From Melastoma dodecandrum (taxonomy: Eukaryota > Streptophyta > Magnoliopsida > Myrtales > Melastomataceae): 64,000 nt of DNA. The stretch covers positions 310,001 through 374,000 of the forward strand of contig JARUPY010000292.1 in NCBI GenBank assembly GCA_029817715.1, in the 5' to 3' direction. Below the pieces are notes generated by a model that saw only the letters and a program-made list of their open reading frames with translations, was not told where the DNA came from and ran no database searches. This document shows, in pieces, positions 48,716-56,042 of the stretch; position 1 is the first letter of the stretch, and the number at the start of each line of letters is the position of its first letter. The position numbers and the translations under genes were made by a program.

Positions 48716-50055
48716 TGGCCGCCCGTCGCCGGTTCGCCGTGCCAAGGGTGCGAGCTGCCAGGATCCCGCGATGCCGGCCACGGGTTCCCTGGACCGCCCG
48801 TGCCGGAGTCGTCCTCGGCGCGACGCTGTCGCTCGGCGGCCCCGGCGCGGCGGCCGGCGCGGCGCCTGCCTTGCCGAGCTTCGTCGCACTCGATCTCGGC
48901 ATTCCGGGTGTCACGCTCGATGACAAGGGCATCACGGTCCAGTCCGCGGACGAGGCGGTCAAGTTCCGGATCGGAGGCCGGCTGCAACTCGATCCCGCCT
49001 TCGGCTCCATCCGTCCTCGCATCCCCAACGGCTTCGGCTCGAACATCGAGGTCCGGCGGGCATGGATCGAGACCTACCTGACCATCGACAACGCGGTCGA
49101 GCTCGCTTTTCAGTACGATCTCAACAACGGGGTGACCCCGATCAACGATGCGGCCATCGCCTATCACGGCATCGACGGGTTGGTCGTCTCGCTCGGCAAC
49201 TTCAAGGAGCCGTTCAGCCTGCAGCAGCTGATCAGCGACAACAATACGACCTTCGTCGAGCGCGCCCTCCCGGACAGCCTCGTCCCGGCCCGGAACACCG
49301 GCTTCGCCATCGCCACCTACGGCGACCGCTGGACGCTGACGGGCGGCGTGTTCGGCGGCAACATCAACACCGGGGTCGAACTCGGCGGCATCGCGGGCAC
49401 CGCTCGCGCCACCTATGCCCCGATCCTGAGCGAGACCGAGGTCCTCCATCTCGGCGTCGCGGGAAGCTTCCGCTCCTACGACCGGGGCGACCGCAGCCTC
49501 GCCTTCTCTTCGAAGCCGGACGCGTTCGTCGTCCAGACCAGCCTCGTCAACACGAGCGTCATCCGGGACGCCAAGGACCTTACCCGCCTCGGCGTGGAGG
49601 CGGCATACCAGAACGGGCCGTTCCGGCTGCAGGGCGAGTACATCCGCGCCGACGTCGGCCGGGACGGCCTGCAGCTGGGCGTGAGCTTCGACGGCGGGTA
49701 TGTCGAGGGCGCCTGGATCGTCAACGGCAAGGGCCGCGCTTACCAGATCAAGAACAGTTACGGCGCCGACCTGGCGATCTTCAAGGGCGTCACGGTCGCG
49801 GAGTCGCAGCGGATCAGCCGCGGCGGCATCGGGGTGTTCGAGCTCGCGGCGCGCTACAGCGCCCTCGATCTCAAGGACCGTGGCGTCCGGGGCGGACTGG
49901 AGCGCGACTGGACGGCGGGCGTGAACTGGTACCCTGACCGGAACATCCGTCTGATGGCGAACTACATCCACGCCAACGTGAGCGGTTCGCCCGCCGAGAA
50001 GGGCCGCCGGACCACGGCCGAGATCGCCGAGTTCCGGTTGCAACTCTATTGGTAG
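48715..50055 (+). CDS. OprO/OprP-type porin
   Basis: 446 aa. Arginine-rich N-terminus and late signal segment (AGVVLGATLSLGGPGAAAGA), then the family opening KFRIGGRLQLDPAF and RRAWIETYLTIDNAVELAFQYDL, QISDNNTTF-like loop region, and C-terminal strand ending FRLQLYW. This family forms trimeric anion or phosphate channels. Being third in the pump operon in place of a TolC-type factor is unusual. Start ATG overlaps the pump stop. Confidence 0.88.
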   Translation: MAARRRFAVPRVRAARIPRCRPRVPWTARAGVVLGATLSLGGPGAAAGAAPALPSFVALDLGIPGVTLDDKGITVQSADEAVKFRIGGRLQLDPAFGSIRPRIPNGFGSNIEVRRAWIETYLTIDNAVELAFQYDLNNGVTPINDAAIAYHGIDGLVVSLGNFKEPFSLQQLISDNNTTFVERALPDSLVPARNTGFAIATYGDRWTLTGGVFGGNINTGVELGGIAGTARATYAPILSETEVLHLGVAGSFRSYDRGDRSLAFSSKPDAFVVQTSLVNTSVIRDAKDLTRLGVEAAYQNGPFRLQGEYIRADVGRDGLQLGVSFDGGYVEGAWIVNGKGRAYQIKNSYGADLAIFKGVTVAESQRISRGGIGVFELAARYSALDLKDRGVRGGLERDWTAGVNWYPDRNIRLMANYIHANVSGSPAEKGRRTTAEIAEFRLQLYW

Positions 50056-50246
50056 GACCGGCGCAGCGGTCCCCAGGCCGAAAACGTCAGCACCGGGATC
50101 GAACGATTCTCAGTCCATGGCCCACGCTTCGTGAACCCTGCGGCCAAGATTTGTAGTATTTTTGACTTTATGATTATAATTGTAGTATATGCTACTCTGA
50201 AGCGTGCAGCGGATCCCCCCCGGACCCGCACGGAGCGGGAATCTCG

Positions 50247-51020
50247 ATGAGCATCGATTGGGTCCATGCTTGGCCGACCACCCTGGCGGCGTTCTTGGCA
50301 TCCACGGTCGAGTTCGTCGAGGCGCTGACGGTCATCCTCGCGGTTGGCGCAGTGCGGGGCTGGCGTTCCGCGCTGGCTGGAACAGGCGTGGCGGTGGCAG
50401 TCCTTCTGGTCATCGTCCTCCTCTTCGGACCTGTGCTGACGCGCATACCGTTGGAGGACGTTCAGCTGGTCGTCGGCACCCTCCTGCTGCTGTTCGGCCT
50501 GCGCTGGCTGCGCAAGGCGATCCTGCGCACGGCCGGCGTCATCCCGCTGCACGACGAGGCGGCGGCCTACGATCGGCAGACCGCCAGCTTGCGCGACGGC
50601 GCCGGCTCCCGCGGCCGCTGGGATGCGGTAGCGCTGACGACCGCCTTCAAGATCACCATGCTCGAGGGCCTGGAGGTCGTGTTCATCGTGATCGCGGTGG
50701 GGGCGGGCGGCGTCGGCCTTCTCGTCCCCGCCAGCATCGGCGCACTGACGGCGCTGCTCGTGGTCGTGCTGCTAGGGCTGGCTCTTCACAGGCCCCTCGC
50801 GATGATGCCCGAGAACGCGCTCAAATTCTCGGTCGGCGTGCTGCTGACCGCCTTCGGCACGTTCTGGGTCGGCGAGGGCATCGGCCTCGACTGGCCCGGC
50901 GCCGACTGGTCGATCCTCGGGCTCACCCTCGGCTTCCTCCTGGTGGCGGTCGCCGGTGTCGCTCTCTGCCGCCGCAGGGCTGGAGGTCCGGCAGCGGTGT
51001 TCGGCGGGAGGCAACCATGA
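50247..51020 (+). CDS. COG4280-type membrane protein
   Basis: 257 aa, about six to seven helices. Two related repeats, STVEFVEALTVILAVGAVRGW and ITMLEGLEVVFIVIAVGAGG, each with a Glu inside a helix, the arrangement of small cation/proton exchangers of the LysE/GDT1-like group (inference from motif). A GGAGCGGGAA ribosome site precedes ATG 50247. The upstream 50140-50200 is AT-rich and likely the promoter. Coupled to the next gene (ATGA). Confidence 0.75.
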   Translation: MSIDWVHAWPTTLAAFLASTVEFVEALTVILAVGAVRGWRSALAGTGVAVAVLLVIVLLFGPVLTRIPLEDVQLVVGTLLLLFGLRWLRKAILRTAGVIPLHDEAAAYDRQTASLRDGAGSRGRWDAVALTTAFKITMLEGLEVVFIVIAVGAGGVGLLVPASIGALTALLVVVLLGLALHRPLAMMPENALKFSVGVLLTAFGTFWVGEGIGLDWPGADWSILGLTLGFLLVAVAGVALCRRRAGGPAAVFGGRQP

Positions 51021-51229
51021 GCTGGATCAGGCCCGTCCTTCGGGAACTCGTTGGTCTCGTCGTCGACGACGTCGGGTTCGCCCTCACCGTCGTCGTCTGG
51101 ATCGGACTCGTCTGGCTCCTGTCGAGCTATGCCTCGGCTAAGTCTGCCCTGCTCCCCCTCCTGCTGTTCGCCGGCCTCGGCATGATCCTCCTTCACGCCG
51201 TGGCCAGGCGGGCAGGCCAAGGTCGATGA
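51017..51229 (+). CDS. small two-helix membrane protein, 70 aa
   Basis: ATG 51017 overlaps the COG4280 stop. MSWIRPVLRELVGLVVDDVG leads into two helices (FALTVVVWIGLVWLLSSY and ALLPLLLFAGLGMILLHAVA). Tight coupling suggests it is a partner subunit of the COG4280 protein. No family recognised. Confidence 0.65.
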   Translation: MSWIRPVLRELVGLVVDDVGFALTVVVWIGLVWLLSSYASAKSALLPLLLFAGLGMILLHAVARRAGQGR

Positions 51230-51311
51230 CCCGTCCGGTCCGGCGGTCCGCATGATCATGGGTTACGGCCCGACCGCGCCCCGTCCCGTCCCCTCGACGA
51301 GAAACGATGCG

Positions 51312-53177
51312 ATGAAACATGTCATCCCGGCGGTCATCCTGACTTCCCTGACATGCGGCAGTGCGTCCGCGGCGGAAGGCCCCCGAAACGTCGTGCTGTT
51401 CGTAGCGGACGGTCTGCGCCCCGGCATGGTCAACGAGCGGAACGCTCCTGCCCTGGAGCGCCTCCTTCGGGACGGTGTCCGGTTCACGAACACGCACTCG
51501 ATGTTCCCGACCTTCACGACCGCGAACGCCTCCGCCATGGCGACCGGCCACAAGCTCGGCGACACCGGCGATTTCAGCAACACCATCTACACCGGCTTTC
51601 GAGTGCCCGGCGCCGGCGGCAGCCTGACGCCCTTCCTCGAGAACGACCCTGTGTTGGGCGATGTCGACGACCACTTCTCCGGCGACTACCTCAACCAAGA
51701 GACGGCGATGCGGGCCGCCCGCCTCGCCGGGATGAGCACGGCGACCATCGGCAAACTCGGGCCGGCGCTGATCCTCGACCATACCGAACGCTCCGGCGAG
51801 GGGACTGTTGTCGTCGATGACATGACCGGCCGAGCCGGCGGCATCCCGTTGGGACGGGAACTCCGGTCGCGCCTCGACGCCCTTGGCCTCCCGAAGCAGG
51901 CCCCGGCCCGCGGCGAGAACGGCAAGGCGGGCGACTTCCGGACGCCGGGCACGACCTCCGCCAACACCGTCCAGCAAGGCTACTTCCTCGATGTCACGAC
52001 CAAGGTCGTCCTGCCCTCGTTCAAGGAGCGCGCCAAACCGTTCATGCTGGTCTACTGGTCGCGCGACCCGGACGGCACGCAGCACAACCAGGGCGACAGC
52101 CTCGGCCGCCTCCGGCCTGGCATCAATGGGCCGACGTCGCTGGCCGCCATCAAGAACGCCGACGACGACCTCGCGGAACTGCGAGCCTCGCTCGAACGGC
52201 TCGGCTTGGCCGCGTCCACGGACATCATCGTCACGGCCGACCACGGCTTCTCGACCATCTCCAAGGAGAGCGCGACGAGTTTCGCGGCCACCCAGTCGTA
52301 CGGAGATACGCCGCCGGACCTTCTACCGTCAGGGTTTCTGGCCATCGACCTTGCGCATGGCCTTGACCTGCCCATCCTCGACCCGGACGAAGGCTATGCC
52401 CAGGTCGATATGAACCAGCATCCGTCAAGCGGGAACGGCTTGGTCGGGGGCGACAGGGACCATCCGAAGCTCGTTGTCGCGGCGAACGGCGGCTCCGACC
52501 TCATCTACGTGCCGGACGGCGACGCAGGCCTCGTCCGAAAGGTCGTCGAGGTGCTGGTGCGCCAGGACTACGTCAGCGGTCTCTTCGTATCCGACGCGTT
52601 CGGGAAGATCCCGGGCACCCTGCCGATCTCCGCCATCGACCTGACGGGGTCGGCCGTCACCCCGATGCCGGCCATCGTCGTGAATCTGCGCTCATTCTCG
52701 ACTGGCTGCGAAGACCCGTTGACCTGCGCGGTCGAGATCGCCGACACCGGTCTGCAGCAGGGCCAGGGCATGCACGGCAGCTTCAGCCGGGCCGACACGG
52801 CGATCCTTGGAGGGGCGGTCGGCCCGAGCTTCCGCAAGGGCTTCGTCGATCCGGCGCCGACCAGCAACGCCGACATCGGCATGACAATGGCCGCGATCCT
52901 GCGCTTGACGGTGAAGCAAACTGGCAAGCTCGTCGGCCGTGTCCTGACCGAGGCGATGCCCGAGGGCGCCATGCCGTACTGGCGGACGACCCTCCAGTCC
53001 TCGGAACCCGGTCCCGAGGGCATGCGGACCGTCGTCGCCATCCAGACGGTCGGGCCGACCCGCTACTTCGATGCCGCCGGCTTCCCCGGACGGACCCTCG
53101 GCCTCCATGTGCCGGATGGCCCGGGGCCTCGCTCAAGGGTGAAACCTTCCCCGGAATCGGGCTCTAAGCCTCAGTAG
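51312..53177 (+). CDS. secreted alkaline-phosphatase-superfamily phosphodiesterase
   Basis: 621 aa. Signal peptide MKHVIPAVILTSLTCGSASA. Nucleotide pyrophosphatase/phosphodiesterase-like metal core: NVVLFVADGLRPGMVNE (first Asp ligand), FTTANASAMATGH with the nucleophile Thr/Ser region, then IIVTADHGFSTIS and, near the end, QGMHGSFSRADT with the late metal-binding His. Periplasmic release of phosphate from an organic phosphate diester or monoester is predicted. It follows a phosphate-type porin operon and precedes lipid phosphatases. Confidence 0.85.
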   Translation: MKHVIPAVILTSLTCGSASAAEGPRNVVLFVADGLRPGMVNERNAPALERLLRDGVRFTNTHSMFPTFTTANASAMATGHKLGDTGDFSNTIYTGFRVPGAGGSLTPFLENDPVLGDVDDHFSGDYLNQETAMRAARLAGMSTATIGKLGPALILDHTERSGEGTVVVDDMTGRAGGIPLGRELRSRLDALGLPKQAPARGENGKAGDFRTPGTTSANTVQQGYFLDVTTKVVLPSFKERAKPFMLVYWSRDPDGTQHNQGDSLGRLRPGINGPTSLAAIKNADDDLAELRASLERLGLAASTDIIVTADHGFSTISKESATSFAATQSYGDTPPDLLPSGFLAIDLAHGLDLPILDPDEGYAQVDMNQHPSSGNGLVGGDRDHPKLVVAANGGSDLIYVPDGDAGLVRKVVEVLVRQDYVSGLFVSDAFGKIPGTLPISAIDLTGSAVTPMPAIVVNLRSFSTGCEDPLTCAVEIADTGLQQGQGMHGSFSRADTAILGGAVGPSFRKGFVDPAPTSNADIGMTMAAILRLTVKQTGKLVGRVLTEAMPEGAMPYWRTTLQSSEPGPEGMRTVVAIQTVGPTRYFDAAGFPGRTLGLHVPDGPGPRSRVKPSPESGSKPQ

Positions 53178-53188
53178 GAAGCAGCAGG

Positions 53189-54073
53189 ATGGCGGGTTCG
53201 CTGGACGGTGCCTGTTCGCAGGGCATCGATACGGGCTTCGTGGCCCTGGGATACGGGCGCGTCGCGGTGCTCGGCGTCGTGCAGGGCCTGACCGAACTGT
53301 TGCCGGTGTCTTCCACCGCCCATATGCGCATCGTGCCCGGGCTGCTCGGCTGGCAGGATCACGGCTCGGCCTTCTCTGCCGCCATGCAGCTCGCGGCACT
53401 CGCAGCCGTCGTCGGCTACTATTGGAGCGACGTGCGCGACATCCTCCGTGGATCCATGTCCGCTGCCGCACGGCGCGACTGGCGGAGCACGGAGTTCCGC
53501 TTCGCGGTGGGCATCGTGGCCGGGACCGTGCCCATCGTGGTGGCCGGCCTTCTGCTGTCGCCGGTGCTTAACGCCTGCAACTCGCCGCTGCGGACGCTTC
53601 CTGTGATCGCCTGGGCCTGCGTCGGGCTCGGCCTCCTGCTCGCGGTCGCCGAATTGGCCGCCCGGCACGTGCGCCCGGCGGCCGAGGCGCGACTCGGCGA
53701 CATGCTGCTCGTCGGCATCGCCCAGGTCGGCGCGCTGATCCCGGGCGTGTCGCGCTCCGGCTCGACGCTGACCGGGGCGCTCATGCTCGGTTTCCGGCGG
53801 GCGGACGCCGCCCGCATCTCTTTCCTGCTGGGCCTTCCGGCCATCTTCCTCGCCGGCGTGCGCGAGCTCTGGATCCTTCACCGGATCGGCCTTCCGCCCG
53901 AGGGCTGGGCCGTCCTCGCCGTCGGGCTCGTGGTGGCCAGCGTCTCAGCGTTTGCGGCGATCTGGCTCCTGATGGCGGTGTTGGAGCGGTTCTCGGCTTG
54001 GCCGTTCGTGATCTACCGCATCGCGCTCGGCCTGGGCCTGCTGGCCGCGCTGCACGTCGGCGCGTTGTCATAA
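53189..54073 (+). CDS. uppP: undecaprenyl-diphosphatase UppP (BacA)
   Basis: 294 aa polytopic enzyme that dephosphorylates undecaprenyl diphosphate for carrier recycling; also gives bacitracin resistance. Signature motifs are exact: VVQGLTELLPVSSTAH and IPGVSRSGSTLTGAL. AGGAAG precedes ATG 53189. Since a housekeeping uppP is expected elsewhere, this may be a second copy serving the local cluster. 11 bases separate it from the upstream hydrolase. Confidence 0.93.
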   Translation: MAGSLDGACSQGIDTGFVALGYGRVAVLGVVQGLTELLPVSSTAHMRIVPGLLGWQDHGSAFSAAMQLAALAAVVGYYWSDVRDILRGSMSAAARRDWRSTEFRFAVGIVAGTVPIVVAGLLLSPVLNACNSPLRTLPVIAWACVGLGLLLAVAELAARHVRPAAEARLGDMLLVGIAQVGALIPGVSRSGSTLTGALMLGFRRADAARISFLLGLPAIFLAGVRELWILHRIGLPPEGWAVLAVGLVVASVSAFAAIWLLMAVLERFSAWPFVIYRIALGLGLLAALHVGALS

Positions 54074-54085
54074 GGAGCCGCTGCC

Positions 54086-54820
54086 ATGATCAGCCTATCC
54101 GGCCTCCGCGACGCCGTCCGGCGCGACTTCGGCCTCATCGCCTGCGTCTTCCTCGTAGTCGCGCTCACCCTCGGGTTCGGCCTCCTCGCCGAGGAGGTGA
54201 TGGAGGGCGACACCGGCGCCTTCGACGTGGCGGTGGTCACGGCGCTGCGCACCGACGGCAACGTCGCCGACCCACTCGGACCGCCTTGGGTCGAGGAGAT
54301 GGGACGGGACGTGACGTCGCTCGGCAGCTACGTCTTCCTTGGCTTCGTGCTCGTCGCGACGGTGGGCTACCTGCTGCTGGTCGGCAAACGGCACTTGGCT
54401 GCCCTGATGGCGGCCGCGGTGCTGGGCGGTACGCTCGTCAACACCGTGCTCAAGTACGGGTTCGACCGCCCCCGCCCGGAACTGCAGCATGCCGCGCGCG
54501 TGTTCACGCCGAGCTTTCCCAGCGCCCATGCGACCGTCGCCACTATCACCTTCCTGACCCTGGGCGTGCTGCTGACACGTTCGACGCCGGAGCGGCGGCT
54601 CAAGGCATTCTACACGGGTCTCGCAGTGTTCTTGACTGTGGCGGTGGGTGTCAGCCGGATCTACCTTGGGCTGCACTACGCGAGCGACGTGATCGCCGGC
54701 TGGTGCGTCGGCGCGGCCTGGGCGCTTCTGTGCTGGGCCATCGCCTTATGGCTCCAGCGTCGCCGTAGGGTTGAATGCCCGGACGCGCTTCAGGCATCGG
54801 GATCGGACACCGCCACCTGA
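54086..54820 (+). CDS. PAP2-family phosphatase
   Basis: 244 aa, about five helices. The three acid-phosphatase motifs are present: KYGFDRPRP, PSFPSAHATV and SRIYLGLHYASDVIAGW. Such enzymes remove phosphate from undecaprenyl diphosphate, phosphatidic acid/PGP or lipid A. ATG follows TAAGGAG 9 bases upstream. Directly behind uppP, giving two different lipid-phosphate phosphatases in a row. Confidence 0.93.
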   Translation: MISLSGLRDAVRRDFGLIACVFLVVALTLGFGLLAEEVMEGDTGAFDVAVVTALRTDGNVADPLGPPWVEEMGRDVTSLGSYVFLGFVLVATVGYLLLVGKRHLAALMAAAVLGGTLVNTVLKYGFDRPRPELQHAARVFTPSFPSAHATVATITFLTLGVLLTRSTPERRLKAFYTGLAVFLTVAVGVSRIYLGLHYASDVIAGWCVGAAWALLCWAIALWLQRRRRVECPDALQASGSDTAT

Positions 54821-54974
54821 CACGTCCCGGAGCCTGGGAGTGGATCGTGCTGGTCCTGTCATCGGGTGGCCGTGGACCCCGCGGCCGGTCGTCCGGGGAA
54901 AGCCGACCTGGCGGTATCCACGGCCACCCGAGGTTCGGACCACGGTCGCGAGCGCGACCGTGGCGGCCCATCGG

Positions 54975-55187
54975 TCAGTAGGGACGGTGTTGACGAGCGC
55001 GGTAGGACCGCACCGCCTGGGCTCGCTGTCGGTGCATGCGGGCCGCCCCGATGTGTTGGCCAGCAAAGGTACCGTTGCCCGTTCTCCAGGCGTTTCGGTC
55101 GAGGCCGTCACCTGCCGCGAAGCTCGTCGTGCAAGCGAAGAGTACGAACCCGGCGGCAATTGCGGCGCGAGCGATCAGCTTGCTCAT
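54975..55187 (-). CDS. small secreted basic protein, 70 aa
   Basis: ATG 55187 with AGGAG at ideal spacing. Signal peptide MSKLIARAAIAAGFVLFACTTSFA, mature part about 46 residues, rich in Arg, His and Gln (GQHIGAARMHRQRAQAVRSY). No family recognised. Convergent with the PAP2 gene; a second 10-codon frame with the same MSKL start lies 224 bases upstream. Confidence 0.75.
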   Translation of the reverse strand: MSKLIARAAIAAGFVLFACTTSFAAGDGLDRNAWRTGNGTFAGQHIGAARMHRQRAQAVRSYRARQHRPY

Positions 55188-55410
55188 GATGATATCTCCT
55201 GGTTGTCGCTTCGGTGAGGACGGTAGTCTGATGAAGACGTCAAAGTCGAGCGGTTGTTTATAGCCGCGCGTCAAATTCAATTGTGTTTGCTAGGGAGAGT
55301 TGAAATTAACGCGGGTTTCAAGCGCTGACATAACTTCGATGAATACGGTTTCTGGAGGTGGCGATGCCTCACGGAGATGAGTTCCCTTGACTGTCAGGCA
55401 CCATCCCGGC

Positions 55411-55443
55411 TCATAGCATTCGGACAGGTAGTAATTTCGACAT
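55411..55443 (-). other. 10-codon minigene with strong ribosome site
   Basis: On the minus strand AAAGGAG precedes ATG 55443, which reads MSKLLPVRML and stops at 55411. The first four residues equal those of the secreted protein at 55187. It could be the broken 5' end of a paralogue or a leader peptide for that gene. Confidence 0.35.
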
Positions 55444-56042
55444 ATAATCTCCTTTAGTAATGTATGTTACAACGAGGCAGCGCGAGGAAGGATCCACGAA
55501 ATTATCATGCGCTGCCGGTCTGATGCCGCCCAGGCAACCGGGGGGATTCCGCAAGAGCGGTCCGCGCGTGGCGGCGTGTCTGGACGCTATCTGCGACCGG
55601 GCGGGACGGCCATTCCCACGCGCCCGCCCGTGAGGTGCACCCCCTGATCCGCGGTGACGGCTCGTGCAGCGCGAGCGCCTCCACTCGGGGCTGGTGCGGC
55701 ACGGTGGGAGCTTGGCCAACCTCGCCGACCGGTTCACGAGCGGCCTCGATCCGCCCCTGACCGGTGGTGGGCGCGCAGGCTGGCGTTGCAGGATACGAGA
55801 TGGGTGCGGACGGCACCAAGGCGGACGCGGCTGCCACCGCCAGGGCAGCCTCGCTGCGCCAAAGCCGCCCGGCCCCTGGGAATGCGAAGCCAGGAAGATG
55901 CGCGCCGCCGTCGAGGCGTCATTCAAAAGCGGTGGGGCGGGGGAGGGCACAGGCGTCTGCCGGGTCTCGATCCAGTAGGATAGGTTTTGGGACAGCGGCC
56001 GCCGTTTCCTGGAAACGGCGGCAGGACAAGGGACCAAGCAGG
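55444..56042. other. gap without a recognised gene
   Basis: About 600 bases. Long open frames on both strands reflect high GC; none has recognisable domains. A short AT-rich segment lies at 55440-55480. The inverted pair CCGTTTCC / GGAAACGG near 56005-56030 could be a terminator for the ABC operon that ends at 56043. Confidence 0.4.

Noticed and set aside
45521..48889. 1122-codon minus-strand open frame across the second RND pump
   Set aside because: It is a composition shadow; the plus strand carries the complete pump with catalytic Asp residues.
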